64,000 bases of DNA from Oegoconia quadripuncta (taxonomy: Eukaryota > Arthropoda > Insecta > Lepidoptera > Autostichidae): assembly GCA_949316235.1 (NCBI GenBank), contig OX438748.1, positions 9,179,001 through 9,243,000 on the forward strand. The letters are read 5' to 3'. The position numbers and the translations under genes are program-made. The notes below the pieces were generated by a model. The model was not told the DNA's origin, searched no databases, and saw nothing but the letters and a program-made list of their open reading frames with translations. Of this stretch, positions 34,264 through 46,609 are shown in pieces (the stretch's first letter is position 1; every line of letters starts with the position of its first letter).

Positions 34264-34520
34264 TTTATAGAGTGAAATTTAATACGTGTACCTAATACTG
34301 ATGACGCCACTCCTGATTACGAACAACTTTCCAATAGGAACCATAACCGAATTCAGCCGAAATTGTTGGACTTCCATAATACTCGTAAAGGTGGTTTAGG
34401 AATGGTTTAATTTGTATGGGTAATCGAAGTTTGTTTGATCGAATTCGACTAGGGTTTCTTGGGGAAAGTTGTTGATAATCAAAAGTGGCGTCACCAGTTG
34501 ATGGGGATTACATGAATTAT
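34264..34520 (+). mobile_element. MITE, degenerate copy
   Basis: Aligns along its length with 47818-48080: GTGAAATTTAATACG, GATTACGAACAACTTTCC, TTTGTATGGGTAATCG, ATCAAAAGTGGCGTCACCAG. The terminal CAGGGTG motif is decayed. It has no coding capacity. Confidence 0.7.
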
Positions 34521-34614
34521 ATGTATCATGTAAATCAGGGTTAATTAATCATGATTAACCGTGTGGTTAGAGCAGAGATGAATAGAACTAAACCTCGTAA
34601 GCTTAACAGCATAG

Positions 34615-34745
34615 ACCAGTGATGCATAGCAGCGTTATTGGTCCGGAGCTCCCAGATATAATCTGCGATCGCCAACCTGCCTACCCAGCGTGATGATTAG
34701 AGTAAATCCGCCCATGGAAAGCGATACTTAAACTGCTTCCCAAAA
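34615..34745 (-). repeat. Dispersed repeat c (GGCGATCGC family)
   Basis: Read in reverse: CATGGGCGGATTTACTCTAA, GGTAGGCAGGTTGGCGATCG and ATCACTGGTCTATGCTG. A plus-strand relative is at 53370-53515. Confidence 0.6.
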
Positions 34746-34749
34746 ATTG

Positions 34750-36699
34750 TGTTAGTTTCTATTTTAACATAAACAATGATAGATTAAAAGAGAATCCTTA
34801 CATTTTAAATTTTAACTTTAAATTAACCTTAGAAAACAACGAATCTTAAGTTAGCTTATAAGATTAACAATTTTCTGTAACCAACAAAGAAAAATTGTAA
34901 TAAAATTGTGTTGTAAATAGTAAAAAATATTATAGAGTTTTAGGACGGCATTTATTCTGAAGTAAGAAAAGAATGTGACAGACAAACATTTGAATTTAAA
35001 AAAAAAAATAATATATCAAGCTTTGATTACTATATAGGTACTATGAAATAAGTCTATGTTACAACAAATTGTAAAGATGGTAACTATATAAAAGATGTGC
35101 TGTTACGGAGTTTCTTGTCGCGTCTTCTCCCTAACCGTAGCAATTTGTGAAGCGAAGTAGTTTAAAAAATAACATGTTGACTTTCAATAAGTGATATTTT
35201 TGTATCAAAAATAGAACTGGCAAGAAATTAATTATCCTAAAACAAAAGCATTGATATCTAGTTGAGAAAATCGCCCACCGTGGGACAATGTAAACATCTA
35301 CAGTCTGAAATACGTAATGGAGTGTTTCACTTTGAATAAACACTAAGAATACGTATACGTAATTCGTCTATCAAATGAAAACAAACAAGACACGGAATAG
35401 AGTTATACTTAGTACCTATAAGTATAGTTATAAAGGGCTCGAAACACAATAAACACTTCAATTTGAATTAAATTAATAGACTCCTTATAGTCTGATAGAT
35501 TATTGACGCGAAAGTCGCTGGCTCGATTTATACATATTGCTCGTAAAATCGCAAGTGTGCAATCTAAATAGATTTTAATTTATGTGGCCCGCGACTGACT
35601 CACTGTCGGGTGTGATTTACAAAGAGGTAATTTTTGTAATTGTAATTTTTACAATCTCCACAAAATAACGTGACAGAATAGAATTTAATGTATATTTTAT
35701 ACCTCTACTAGCAGATAACTGACGTTGTCATTTCATTTAATAAAAAAATCTTGTTACACTGAAAAACACTTTCGACAGAGAACGTCGCAGAGTGAATTTG
35801 TTTGTAGACCCAATATAGGATTTACGTAATGTAAGAGCATTCTCACACCGCTTTGGTAGTCAGTATACACACAGTTTATTTGAGGGGAAATGGAATCTGA
35901 CAGTTGAATACTTCTGTTGGCAATGTTAGCACATGCCTAGATTGGATAGGTAGTATGAAAGGAATGTGAGAATTCGGGGCATAGATACCTGCTATTAAAG
36001 TTAAGAAAGTTGTAATTTTTTTTTGTACGCTGGAACTCGCTGACAGTCCTAAAGACTTTTTCAGCTTAACCGCGTGGTGGGGGGTCTGCCCAATCCCTTG
36101 CATGCAGTCATGGTGGGCGAAAGTTGTCATATTCACCGTTTGGCAATAATGTTTATATGCTTTTCTAACATCCTTCGTGACGTAATGGTTTCGTAATAAG
36201 TCTACCATGCAATTCATTTCCCAGTGGGGACAATTTGCATAAATAAAATATCTTTTCTAAAATATTTCAGGTCTGGATATTGTATATAACGACCCTAGAA
36301 ATCGTTATCAGGTACTGATTTATACCACATGGTTTCTAGTTTAAGAGTCCGCAAGAAGCTTGAGTGTCCATACGAATGCAAAAATATTTACATAATGTAA
36401 ATGGTACGTTCAATCCAAATGAAATTTTATGTAGAATGTTATGGCAAATATACCTAATTATGTTATTGATTTTTATTGCAAAAGAACAAACTCAAACTAA
36501 ATTATAATATATGATAATTTCAAATTCTAATATTGTTAACCAGTGGCGAAAACGACGGGTATTATATGTTTAAAAATAGTTGTCATGAATATTAATAGGC
36601 CCATAACCTATTGGAGGTATAAATTAACAATAGAAAAGTATAATAACATTTACGATTGACAAATACAATTTTTTAGTTACATACAATACAAAGTTGTGG
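34750..36699. other. Long stretch without recognised gene
   Basis: About 2 kb. A patch near 36062-36110 (ACCGCGTGGTGGGGGGTCTG) resembles the reversed RTE relic at 16460. No exon was identified. Confidence 0.4.
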
Positions 36700-36790
36700 T
36701 TGTGTGTTTATGTGTCTAGTCTTTGCTCAGATATATCTTAATAACGCGTGGTCTAATTTGAGTGCGATTTTTTTTATATTTAAGAAGAAA
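36700..36790 (-). repeat. Dispersed repeat e fragment
   Basis: Ends ATTTGAGTGCGATTTTTTTT, the reversed end of repeat e. Confidence 0.45.
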
Positions 36791-36805
36791 CTACAAGAAA
36801 ATCCG

Positions 36806-36905
36806 TATGATGAATACGGACACGTGTACCTCAGTTATGAATGTTTTCATTTATAATATGTATCTATTAATAAAATAGAAATATATTTATGTAGTAGGTA
36901 CTTTG
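36806..36905 (+). repeat. SINE family B, middle fragment
   Basis: GATGAATACGGACACGTGTA and TATGAATGTTTTCATTTATA match the middle of the family B SINE. Confidence 0.7.
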
Positions 36906-37374
36906 ATATCAAATGCTAAACAACTTAGGGCATAAGTAAAGCTTTCAAGCAATGTCTTGTCAAACAAAACATATCATATCGTCAGTAAAAGCTTGTTTTA
37001 AAAAAAATATATAATTCTCCATAGTTGTGAAGTTACTTAAATCACCAAGACTATCGATCACTAAGATACATTATGAATAATGATCTTAGAGAGGAGACGT
37101 TAAACATCAATGAAAGTATAGGTTCCAAGAATATTAATACTCCCCTATCGCCTCCTACGACACCAGACAAATTTAATTGCGAACGTTAGCGCTCGCTACG
37201 AGGCATTATACGAGTAATCACATACCACAACACCAATATGTGGCTGGCACGTAAATGATGCAGAACATAAGACAGGCTGATTAGTAAAATGATATATTAC
37301 ACCCTGATATACAAAATTAAATATAATAGCTTTCTTAAAAATATATTCTAGCAAAATAACTATTTAAGTATTTC

Positions 37375-37560
37375 AAAACCAAAAAACCCGACAACATATT
37401 TTATATTTTTCGGGCGCCTTATTGTATTTTGTATCATAATCAAGATGAATAGATCGAGACGAATCGCACAACACCTTGCACTTCAAAATCGGTGGAGCCG
37501 TTTAGGCTACAGGAGGTAACATAGAAATCTACATACATACACTCGAAAAACATAACCCTC
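37375..37560 (-). repeat. Dispersed repeat d
   Basis: ACACCTTGCACTTCAAAATC and CTACAGGAGGTAACATAGAA are shared with 54285-54460. Reversed relatives are at 39475 and 43715. Confidence 0.6.
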
Positions 37561-37564
37561 ATTT

Positions 37565-39474
37565 TTGTGGCTGTCGAGTAATTATGTCTATGGAAATAAT
37601 CATTTATCATTGAGTATACAAATCAATTAAAAAGGTGATACCTGTATCTGAAATGGACATTTTTCTGTACCACTTATGTGGATGAATGATTTTTTTCTTT
37701 TTATTTTATTTCAACTTAAGATACATTATATAATTTATGCACAATGGAAAAGAAAAAAAGGAGCTATTTACAAAAAAGCTAAAAAGAAATACAAAAGCAC
37801 TATATATTGTTGATTAGTTCTTAGGCCCAGTCTCAGACAGAACGGTCAGAGTAAGAGTTATGAATTTATTACAAATCAGGTCTATTGTCAAACCTTGAAA
37901 GGAATCTATCCTTTTACTAATTATTCATGCAAAATTACGCAAATTGAAATTTTATTCATGTTTAATAAAGCTGAAGTTTGTGAACAATCATACAATCCAT
38001 TAGCTCTTAGATAGAATGGACTGTGATTATAAAAAATTATAAATTGAATAGGTATGTTTAACTATCATAATTGTATAAGTATTGTCAACTTCAGGTAAAG
38101 TGGACCGCAGGTACATCCGGCACCATAATTAATCATAGAGAGCTACTTTACGTGATTAATGGTCTCATTCTGGCTATTTAAGTTTTATCATCCGCAGTTC
38201 TATTGCCTAGGACTAATTCAACGTTAGTACTATCTATCGGTTACTTAGACAGAAAGTGAGGACAATAGCCTAGAGGTGGCTTTGAAATGTGTGGATTGAT
38301 GTATCGCCAACAGTCGTAAGAGAATCCCAAGCAAAAGTTTTTGCAACCACGTTGGGATTTTTAGTGTATAGTAATTTCATTCCCTACTATGTGCCTAGAA
38401 GATTTACTTTTCGTCCTAAACTGTACGGCGTAAACTGTACTGAGACAGGTCTCCTAGTAAACTTTCGTGACTAGTGCTAATTCAGCACTAGTGCCATCTG
38501 TCGGGCATTTAGTAACTTCATACGTGACAGTTTCGATATTGGGTGGACTTTACGTGCGTTGACCCTGAGCGAATAAAACGTAATTTACTTTTACGATATT
38601 AGTGTTAATTGGAGTGTTTTTTATTTAGAATTTTAAAAGATTTTCTCCTCAACTGCTTCACTCATTGTGGCCCGCTCGCATCTAATTTACGCACTGTGTG
38701 ATGGCTAAGTGTACGAAACTTAAACCCCTTGTTTGAATTTTCCATTCAAGCGAGGCTTAGTACTAGTTTTTTATTTGTGACAACAAATTGTATAAATATT
38801 ATTCCCACAGCATGTAATTTAATTAATTGGATTGTAAATAAATGAAATTTAGAAAATAATTAAACAGTTCTGCTACTGATGTTAATAAAAATTGGTTCAT
38901 GGGCTTAGATGAAACGCTTTTCTATCTTATAAAGAACGTAGATCGTATCTGGCTTCAATGTCAAATTGTTAGAAAGGCCTAACACTCACCAATTAGTTTT
39001 AAAACAATTTTAGACTTCAATTGAAATGAGATTAGGCGAACGCTTTGAACAGGTTGCCTTTCATCGTTCGGCTCGAAATAGGTCGTCATTTAGAATAAAG
39101 GACCGCGAAGGGATTTATCGAATAGTTCCCGCGGGATGCCGACGGGCCCCTGGGATGAGAATACCAATTCTCGGGTAACACATTTACGCCCTTTGCGTTT
39201 TAATTACCTAATAAACACAAGTCATCCTTTTTAATTGGTTTTACTTGTAGTCAGTCAAATGTCTCATTCAGACAGGGAAGGAGACTCGGACATGTATAAT
39301 GGATATACAGCATGTTACAAAAAAAACCCCTAATGCCTAAAATGAGACGGACTGTTAATTAATTGTATAACTGCAAAGTTATGGAGAGTTTTCAGATTTG
39401 TTTCCATGTTCTTTTTATCGACTGCCCCAGGAAAGAAGGTAATGTTTTTCGAGTACATTAATGGATATTGATTT
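37565..39474. other. Long stretch without recognised gene
   Basis: About 1.9 kb. It includes repeat g at 38098-38155 (GTGGACCGCAGGTACATCCG). AGTGCCATCTGTCGGGC near 38488 has a diverged echo near 38232. No coding evidence. Confidence 0.4.
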
Positions 39475-39625
39475 ATATTACCTCCTGCGACCTAAACGAC
39501 TTAACTGATTTTGAAATACAAGGTGTCGTTCGATTCGTCTTGATTCCTAGAGCGCCTTAGGATACATTTTATAGTAAAAAATCTCCACATAATATGCTGC
39601 CGGGTTTTTGGTTTTGAAATACTTG
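39475..39625 (+). repeat. Dispersed repeat d
   Basis: TACCTCCTGCGACCTAAACG and TTGAAATACAAGGTGTCGTT are the reverse-orientation relatives of 37375. Confidence 0.6.
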
Positions 39626-39797
39626 AATTACTATTTATTTTAAACTTTTTTTCTTTAACTTCACGTATTAAAAACATTCATAGTTAGTCACTAACTGGAC
39701 ACACGGATTTGAACACACGTGTGCCCAGATTTCGTTAATAAAAAAATATGTTACAACAACAAAGTAAAGACCAATTAATAAATTGTTTAAGCTACAT

Positions 39798-39827
39798 AAT
39801 TGTTACTTAGGTATCTAAGTAACAATT
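39798..39827. repeat. Perfect 13-bp stem hairpin
   Basis: AATTGTTACTTAG, a GTAT loop, then the exact reverse complement. Confidence 0.9.
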
Positions 39828-39984
39828 AAAATGACAACAATTGGATATATAACATTTGCCTATAACAAGGTCAATCAATGTAAAAATTTCGACTAACGGT
39901 GCAAAAAAATTAGGCCAACCACGATGGAAATGTCATGGTATGCCTAATAATAACTAACGTTCAGCCAGATCATTTGATGTATAA

Positions 39985-40252
39985 CAAATAAATAATAAAT
40001 ATCCTTAGACATACACACAGCGCCATCTAGTTTCACAGTAAGCAACTATAGGCTTATGTTGTGGATACCAGATGATTGATATACTACATAAATACATCTT
40101 ATCTTGTAAATAAATTATAAATGAAAACATCCATAACTCGGGTGCACATGTCCGTATTCATCACACAAATATATGCCCCTAGCGGGATTCGAACCCGCAA
40201 CCTTTTGGTATAGTGATCAGAGTTGCTAACCACTACACGAAACAGGTCGTCG
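39985..40252 (-). mobile_element. tRNA-headed SINE, family B
   Basis: Reverse copy: AAATAATAAATATCCTTAGA (tail), CAGCGCCATCTAGTTTCACA, CCATAACTCGGGTGCACATG and GCGGGATTCGAACCCGCAAC (box B reversed). It is close to 10300-10575. Confidence 0.85.
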
Positions 40253-40344
40253 ATCTGTAAAAAAATGAATATATCTAGTCATATCGTTTTAGTCGATATT
40301 ATATATTGTAATACCGTTTTAAGTCACTTTCCGAGCAACCATGT

Positions 40345-40445
40345 CGTCCAAGCTTGAAACAAGCTGCCAGACGATGTTGTCTCCGCCCAATCGGTGAACT
40401 TGTTCAAAAATAGATTGTATAAATTTCTAAAAACGACATAATTAT
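40345..40445 (+). pseudogene. LINE ORF2 carboxy-terminal fragment
   Basis: Encodes NKLPDDVVSAQSVNLFKNRL then YKFLKTT and a stop. The WNxLP...F(K/R)xRL ending is typical of non-LTR polyproteins; here the tryptophan codon is a stop (TGA). Confidence 0.7.
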
Positions 40446-40744
40446 GTAGATTAGTTTTGGCCATTGTCAATATCCAAGTTATTTAGGCCCGTATTACAGA
40501 ATGTTACTCAAGCAGAGATCTCCGCTTGAGAACAATTCAGGGCCAGCTTTATGTAACCTGTATATCGGCGCAGACCTACGCTTGAGCAACATTCTGAAAC
40601 TCGGACCATGGTCTCCAAAGGTATATTAATCTTTTAGTTCCGCTTGCCACCATTTAAAAAATAAATTGATAAGACCGTACTTTTGGAGGAAAACCAAGCT
40701 AACTAGATTATATTTTATCAAATTGCGAAGTCATTGTGAATGTG

Positions 40745-40960
40745 TGCTTTCGGCACGTGAAAAAACTAGATCCTGTCCTTCCCGTGGGTGTCGTTTAAGG
40801 CGACTAAGGGACTGTCCACCAAAAACTCTATAGACTTTCCGCGTTTTAACGGCGATGGGCCTCGCCCCCGTCAAGTGTGCATTTCTGTATATTTCGAATG
40901 GTGAACCGCGGATATTGTTTCAAGCATTAAACTTATAATTTATGGAACAAACAAACGCAA
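40745..40960 (-). repeat. Dispersed repeat b
   Basis: CCGTGGGTGTCGTTTAAGGC and GACTAAGGGACTGTCCACCA are the reverse of 10150-10200. Confidence 0.65.
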
Positions 40961-40964
40961 GTAC

Positions 40965-41574
40965 TTGAGATATCTCTGAACTCCCTTATTTTTATTTATT
41001 TATTTATTCATTTGATTAAAAAAGATGTGTCTAATAAAATGTAAATTCGTTACAGGAATAATCAAAAGAAAATGTAACAATTTTAAGTGCTGTGGATTTT
41101 GCGATGGCAAATAAATAAATAGATACCTACGCAGATGGTTACAATGTCTTTGACATAGGTACCTATATTTAATTTGTAGACGCCACGCGCGATACAAAAT
41201 GTTATTTCAATTTTCGTCAACTAAGGTTATAACTGCGAAAATTGTGATTTTTTTTAAGCGTTCTCGGCAACGGACTAATTTGATATACAAATAGAATATG
41301 TCCTGGCGTAGGCTACTTTTATCCCATTAAAGTGAGTAGTTTTAAATACATACACATCAACGAATTCTACGCGGACGAAGCCTTTGGTCAATACTAGTAT
41401 TTTATATTTTTGACGAGGGTCATTATAAAGTAGTGAGATAATGAATTTCCGTGTAGGTAAGGATATCAAACGTATGGGGACAGGGCAGGTGTAGATTTGG
41501 ATTCAGAAAAAACTGATTTTACAACCTTTGGCAGGTGTCTCTATTTGGTACAACCAGCCTCAAGTCCAGTTAAT
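40965..41574. other. No gene; degenerate Lep1-type piece
   Basis: A stretch near 41275-41400 (TTATCCCATTAAAGTGAGTA and TTCTACGCGGACGAAG) is a reversed, decayed Lep1-type repeat. Otherwise unrecognised. Confidence 0.45.
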
Positions 41575-41760
41575 GGTAGGACATTTTTATATGCCCGCCT
41601 AGCAAGCTACCACTATGTCACTTAAGTCTGTTAAACTTACAACGCAGTTTAGACATCACCAAGGAGCGAATCACGTAAAGTGCCGCCAAGGAGCAAAGTT
41701 TGAGATAAGATAGTCCACTGACTATTTTGTCTCAAACAGCCGCGGTAAATAAGATAATCA
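41575..41760 (+). repeat. SINE family C body, degenerate
   Basis: TTAATGGTAGGACATTTTTA and AGTCCACTGACTATTTTGTC follow the body of family C. Head and tail are missing. Confidence 0.6.
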
Positions 41761-42064
41761 ATTAAAGCAGAAAACTGTAGGTATATACAAGCGTACTAAC
41801 AATAATTTAGCTTACCTATGTGTAGTTTAGAATCCAAAAGCATAGTGTTCGTCATGCATGAAGTTAGACAGTACATGCGAACGAACAGAGTACAACCGTC
41901 AATCACTTTTTCATTCCTTTTCCGTAGTTCACTCGAGACTCATTCAAAGTGAACATAAAGGTTCCGTAGATGGCGCCGAACGCGATGTCAGTAGCGTCAC
42001 GTCGAATGCGAGCCAGCGCATCAATTGCCAACATCAGCACCATAGGTAAATAAGTTCAGGGTTC

Positions 42065-42150
42065 CTGATGAGAGCGCTTATATCTTCGGCATTATGTACA
42101 CTTAACATTAGGTTTGATTGAGAGCGAGCGCTAACCAGTTGTGCAATAAA
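42065..42150 (+). repeat. SINE family C tail, degenerate
   Basis: ACTTAACATTAGGTTTGATT then AACCAGTTGTGCAATAAA. Confidence 0.55.
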
Positions 42151-42154
42151 CAGA

Positions 42155-42834
42155 ATTGACAGTCACGGTGGCCCAATAAATATATTTTCCTTTATCGGAA
42201 TCCAGAACCAAGGTAATTTTTTTCATAGATGCTAAGATTATTTCGATCTCACTGTCAGCTAATTTCAGTACGGTACTTTTTAATTATTAATAAATTTATT
42301 TACCTACTTATACCTTCTAACTCAAATGTTATTTCATAAATCCACTTTATCTAATTTTATTTGCCTTTAATTACCATTTATAATGAGGCTTAGTTAAAGA
42401 ATTCTAAATCACTGAAAACACAAAGATAAAGGGATGTAAAAGGATTATAAAGGAGTTTGTGAATACAAAGGCTCTTTACAATGCTTATCTATCTGTAATA
42501 CTTTTACAAGTGGTCTGAACAAAGCCATGGATTTTTTTTAAATACATATTTTTAGCATCATGGAACTGCAAAGGTTTGTCCATGGCATATATTAAACGAG
42601 TACCTGCTATGCTACACGAATGTGGGAGATAAGACTGCGAAATTAAAATAAGCAGGATATTGGTATCACATGGAAGGATAGCAGAGTAATGGGTGCCACA
42701 AGCCACAAAACACCAAAGTCAAATCCAAAGAAACTGCCAATGTCGGGTTCCGTTAGTCAGAAAATATCTGTCAAAATACAAGTTATGTTTGCAGTAGATT
42801 TATCCACCTTCGTGCCTAAATGTAAACTACTACT
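42155..42834. other. No gene recognised
   Basis: AT-rich spacer. Confidence 0.4.
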
Positions 42835-43035
42835 CGTAGGACATTTTAATAGATCCGACTGGCTAACTACCACTATTTTATGAAAGTCTGCCGCCAAGGA
42901 GCAATGATAGTAACATTGTTGTGGTCCGGCTGTATGAGATAAGATGGCCAGTCCCCCGAACTAGTTGTGGATACTAGGTTCATTCCATTCACCTTTGGCC
43001 TCATCTTCACTTTACACCGTTTCATTAAAGAGTAC
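42835..43035 (+). repeat. SINE family C body and tail
   Basis: GTCTGCCGCCAAGGAGCAAT, TTGTTGTGGTCCGGCTGTAT and GATAAGATGGCCAGTCCCCC match the family C body. The head is missing. Confidence 0.7.
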
Positions 43036-43094
43036 AAAAAATTTAAGTTGTAGCACTCCAAGGGTTATAAAAGAACCAAGATAATTCAAATATT

Positions 43095-43175
43095 GAACAG
43101 CATCTTCATATCAGCCACAAGACGTCCTATAAGGCCTCCCCCATAGATTTCCAGAGTGACCTGATAGAATATTGA
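43095..43175 (-). repeat. RTE-like LINE 3' end fragment
   Basis: ATCAGCCACAAGACGTCC, then a small deletion, then CCCATAGATTTCCAGAG. Confidence 0.7.
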
Positions 43176-43254
43176 ACATAATGAAATAAAATTTACATTT
43201 TTTCAGTGTTATATCAGTTTTTACCCGACTGACCAAGAAAGGAGGGCAATTTGT

Positions 43255-43352
43255 GTCCTTTTGGTGTTGCGGGTGTCCATGGGCGGCGGTGATTGCTTTC
43301 CATCAGGTGACCCGCATGCTCGTTTGCCGCCCTCTCATATAAAAAAAAAAAT
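43255..43352 (+). repeat. CR1/Jockey-type LINE 3' UTR
   Basis: TGTCCATGGGCGGCGGTGAT, CCATCAGGTGACCCGCATGC and CTCATATAAAAAAAAAA, identical in type to the end of 45150-45755. Confidence 0.8.
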
Positions 43353-43354
43353 TT

Positions 43355-43714
43355 TTTCGAGTATATGTATTTTTTTTTATTTATTTAAAAGAAAGCAAAC
43401 AGCTATAAATATTACAGGAATATTTGTTACAGTATGCATCATGCATTAACCAACTAAGCTTCCACTGATAAAGATAATATATTTGCATTGATTTAACACA
43501 TTCAATGTATTTGAAGATATGCTATGTTATATTAAATCCTGTATGAGTAAATTCACTTACACTTAACCGGTAAATATGGCAAAAACAAAATAGTTATGTG
43601 GATTGTAGGTACTTAGTGTTATTTAAGCATTTTAGACCTTGCCAATATAAGCATTCACGCAACGACTACGATAGGACAGTGCTTTGCCACCGCGGCTGTC
43701 ATTATTTATGTCCG
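43355..43714. other. No gene recognised
   Basis: AT-rich spacer. Confidence 0.4.
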
Positions 43715-43890
43715 TTATGTATGTATGTATGATTGTATGTCCGTTCTTTTGGCGTATCCTGTAGCTTGCACGGCTTACCCGATTTTGAAGTGCATGGTGC
43801 CGTTATATTCGTCTTGATAACTGGAGTGTCATATTATACATTTTATGATAAAAACTACAACATGGCAAAATACAGAATATGGTATCAGGT
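43715..43890 (+). repeat. Dispersed repeat d
   Basis: TTTTGAAGTGCATGGTGCCG and ATTCGTCTTGATAACTGGAG are relatives of 39500-39560. Confidence 0.55.
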
Positions 43891-43914
43891 CTTTAAACAA
43901 TTAAATAACTGCTA

Positions 43915-44098
43915 AGGTATGGAACTCACTGCCCGCGTCGGTTTTTCCCGACACTTACAACCTTGGGATCTTCAAGTCTAGAGTGAATAGGAATTTACTG
44001 GGTACGCGTGATACATCTTCGGCTATTTCGTCACTTTCCATCAGGTGAGATTGTAGTCAAACGCGAAACCTGTTTTTAATAAAAAAAAAAAATAATAA
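43915..44098 (+). pseudogene. LINE ORF2 carboxy-terminus and tail
   Basis: Encodes VWNSLPASVFPDTYNLGIFK and SRVNRNLLGTRDT, then 3' UTR CATCAGGTGAGATTGTAGTC and an A-run. A CR1/Jockey-type LINE end. A reversed copy of its 3' UTR lies in the odorant-receptor intron at 48445-48545. Confidence 0.8.
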
Positions 44099-44444
44099 AA
44101 ATCTTTATTGCAGGAACTTGTCCCATATCAATTTACATGAAAAATTTACATTAAAATTAAAATTACAATTTAAATTTAAAATTTAAATTCAAATTCGAAA
44201 ATTTAAAGATTATAATTGTCATTAGTATCCATAATTTAGTGATTTACATATTACATATTATTTATGTATTTAAATAGTTTGTACTTTATATTATATAAAT
44301 ATTATATACAGCCATAATTATTGTTCCAGAAATAATTAAAGAAAAAAGCATTATGTTAATACCGACCATACCGATGTGATGACATAGGTACCTATACTTA
44401 ATCAATATAGAACATCTATCGTGATGTACCTACCTAAATACAGG

Positions 44445-45145
44445 CATCGTTTTTTTAGGAAACAGTCTTTTTAGGAATTACGCTTGACTCCAAGCTTCAG
44501 TGGGGACCACATTTAGAATCTTTAGGGCATAGATTGAGTTCCGCAGCATATGCCGTCTGGAAGATTAGACAGCTAACAGATGTGGCTACTGCAAGATTAG
44601 TTTACTTTAGTTACTTCCACAGTATCATGTCATATGGTATTTTGCTTTGGGGCGAGCAGCTGATACTGAAAATATTTTTATTTTGCAAAAGAGGGCAGTC
44701 CGCGCAATATATAATCTGCGTCGATATGACTCTCTTCGGGACAGATTCAAAGAAATTAATATTTTAACTGTTCCTTCACAATTTATTTACGAGAATATTA
44801 TGTACGTACGAAAAAATATTTCTGCATTCCCAAAAAATAGCGATAAGCATAACTTAAATTTGAGACATAAGGACGAATTAGCCACCCCTATGTTCAGACT
44901 GAGCAAAGTTAATACATCATTTATGGGACACTGTATACGCTTTTATAACCTTATACCTGAAAATATCATTAATCTAAATGAAAAACAATTTAAAAACCAT
45001 GTCAAAACAACATTAACAAAAAAAGGTTATTACAAAATTAGTGACTACCTAAATGACAAAAACGCTTGGTATACTTCGCCCAGCTCCCAAAAATTATAAA
45101 ATTGTATTAGTTGTATACTTTTATATATAAAAAAAAGAAAAGAAA
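44445..45145 (+). pseudogene. Jockey-like LINE, 3' part of reverse transcriptase ORF
   Basis: Begins in the thumb region (GITLDSKLQWGPHLESLGHR) and continues YAVWKIRQLTDVATARLVYF to SIMSYGILLWG. A single-base deletion near 44653 then shifts the frame. The frame resumes with ENIFILQKRAVRAIYNLRRY and runs to the natural end, FKNHVKTTLTKKGYYKISDY, with a stop before 45100. A 3' UTR and AAAAGAAAAGAAAAG tail follow. It is truncated 5' of the catalytic FADD box. Same family as 6370-7470, which is more decayed. Confidence 0.88.
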
Positions 45146-45149
45146 AGAA

Positions 45150-45755
45150 AAGGTGTCCTCAGTAGAGCGGCTCGTTACTTCACGCCGGCTCACCGCCACC
45201 AACTTTATAAGGCGCAAGTTCGGCCGCACGTGGAGTATTGTTCTCACCTATGGGCTGGGGCACCTCAGTACCAGCTTCTTCCTTTTGACCGCGTTCAACG
45301 TCGCGCAGTCCGAATTGTCGGCCAAGAGAGTCTCACCGACCGACTGGATCCCCTGGCGTTGCGAAGAGACGTCGGGACCCTCTGCATTCTCTATCGCATA
45401 TTTCATGGGGAGTGTTCTGAAGAACTGTTCGAGCTAATACCCGCTGCTCAATTTAACCGATACACTTCTCGGAGAAAATTAAATTTCCATCCACATCACC
45501 TGGATGAGTGGAAGTCTACCACTGTACATTTCTCAAGAAACTTCTTACGTGTGGAACGGACTTTCGGCAGCGGTGTTCCCGAACGAGTACGACATTGGAA
45601 CCTTCAAGAAACGAGCCTACACCTTCCTCAAAGGCCGACAACGCATCTGTGACACTTTTGGTGTTGCTGTCCATGGGCGGCGGTGATTACTTTCCATCAG
45701 GTGACCCGCATGCTCGTTCGCCGCTCTCTCATATAAAAAAAAAAAAAATGATCCT
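45150..45755 (+). pseudogene. CR1/Jockey-type LINE, ORF2 carboxy-terminal copy
   Basis: Starts at ARYFTPAHRHQLYKAQVRPH, then EYCSHLWAGAPQYQLLPFDR and LDPLALRRDVGTLCILYRIF. A frameshift near 45540 is followed by [20 protein letters not shown] and [19 protein letters not shown], then a stop. The 3' UTR ends CTCATATAAAA with a long A-run. It is 5'-truncated and directly follows the tail of the preceding LINE. The family is widespread in Lepidoptera. Confidence 0.88.
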
Positions 45756-45759
45756 GTGG

Positions 45760-46384
45760 GTTTCTTGCACCGCTTCTTTTCCCACAGATGATTTCCCTTT
45801 CCGAAGCGGTGGTAGCTTGGACATACTGACTGACCGAAAAATGCTTAGCCCTATTTTTATTTCCAATAGATTTAAATTGACATTCAACAAATGATATCAT
45901 GTATCTTACGTTGAAATAAAATGCTTTGAGTTTGAGTTTTGAGTTTTGAGTTTTTTATAAATAGACTACACTGAAAACAAAAAGGTCTAAAAGAATAAAT
46001 TTCGGAACGTTGTCATAATCGTTACAGCTTCGCTTTTTAAAATTAGCCAACTCAATACCGTATTCCGTCCCTCCAGGTAATTAATTAATAGTCGTTTAAC
46101 GAATGGTCGTAATACTTATATTAATTAGGTCATAATTTGTGTGTAATGAATACCATTTCATTCGCGTCTTTGGTAAAATACTGCGAAGATTGAGTACGTC
46201 ATTCGCGCCACCTGGAACGAAGGGAATTAAAAAGAAACCTTTGTAAGAATCCAATTAATTAAAACATTGGTGCTTTAAGTTCAGAAATATAATAGAAGTT
46301 AATTTAAAAAAGTAAATCGAAGAAACCAGACGCACTTGACGTAAAGCTTACCATAAATGCTTAGACGTTTTCAAAAATTTTTTT
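45760..46384. other. No gene; LINE-like tail at 45890-45955
   Basis: AATAAAATGCTTTGAGTTTG followed by repeated TTTGAG looks like a third LINE 3' end. The rest is unrecognised. Confidence 0.5.
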
Positions 46385-46605
46385 TATGCACTAAGGACTA
46401 TTATTTTACGTCAATCACACCTGATGTTAAGTGAAGATGAAGTTGAAGGTCGAAGCGTACTGACCCGCGGAAACCCAAACATATTTTTAGGGGACTGGCT
46501 ATCTTATCTCTGACAACCGGAACACAACAATGATATTAGCATTACTGCTTGGCGGCAGATTTAGATAAAATGGTGGTGCTAGTCAGGCGGATATTTAATA
46601 AAAAT
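46385..46605 (-). repeat. SINE family C, body and tail
   Basis: Reverse: CAATCACACCTGATGTTAAG, CTGACAACCGGAACACAACA and GATAAAATGGTGGTGCTAG. The tRNA head is missing. Confidence 0.72.
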
Positions 46606-46609
46606 TTAA

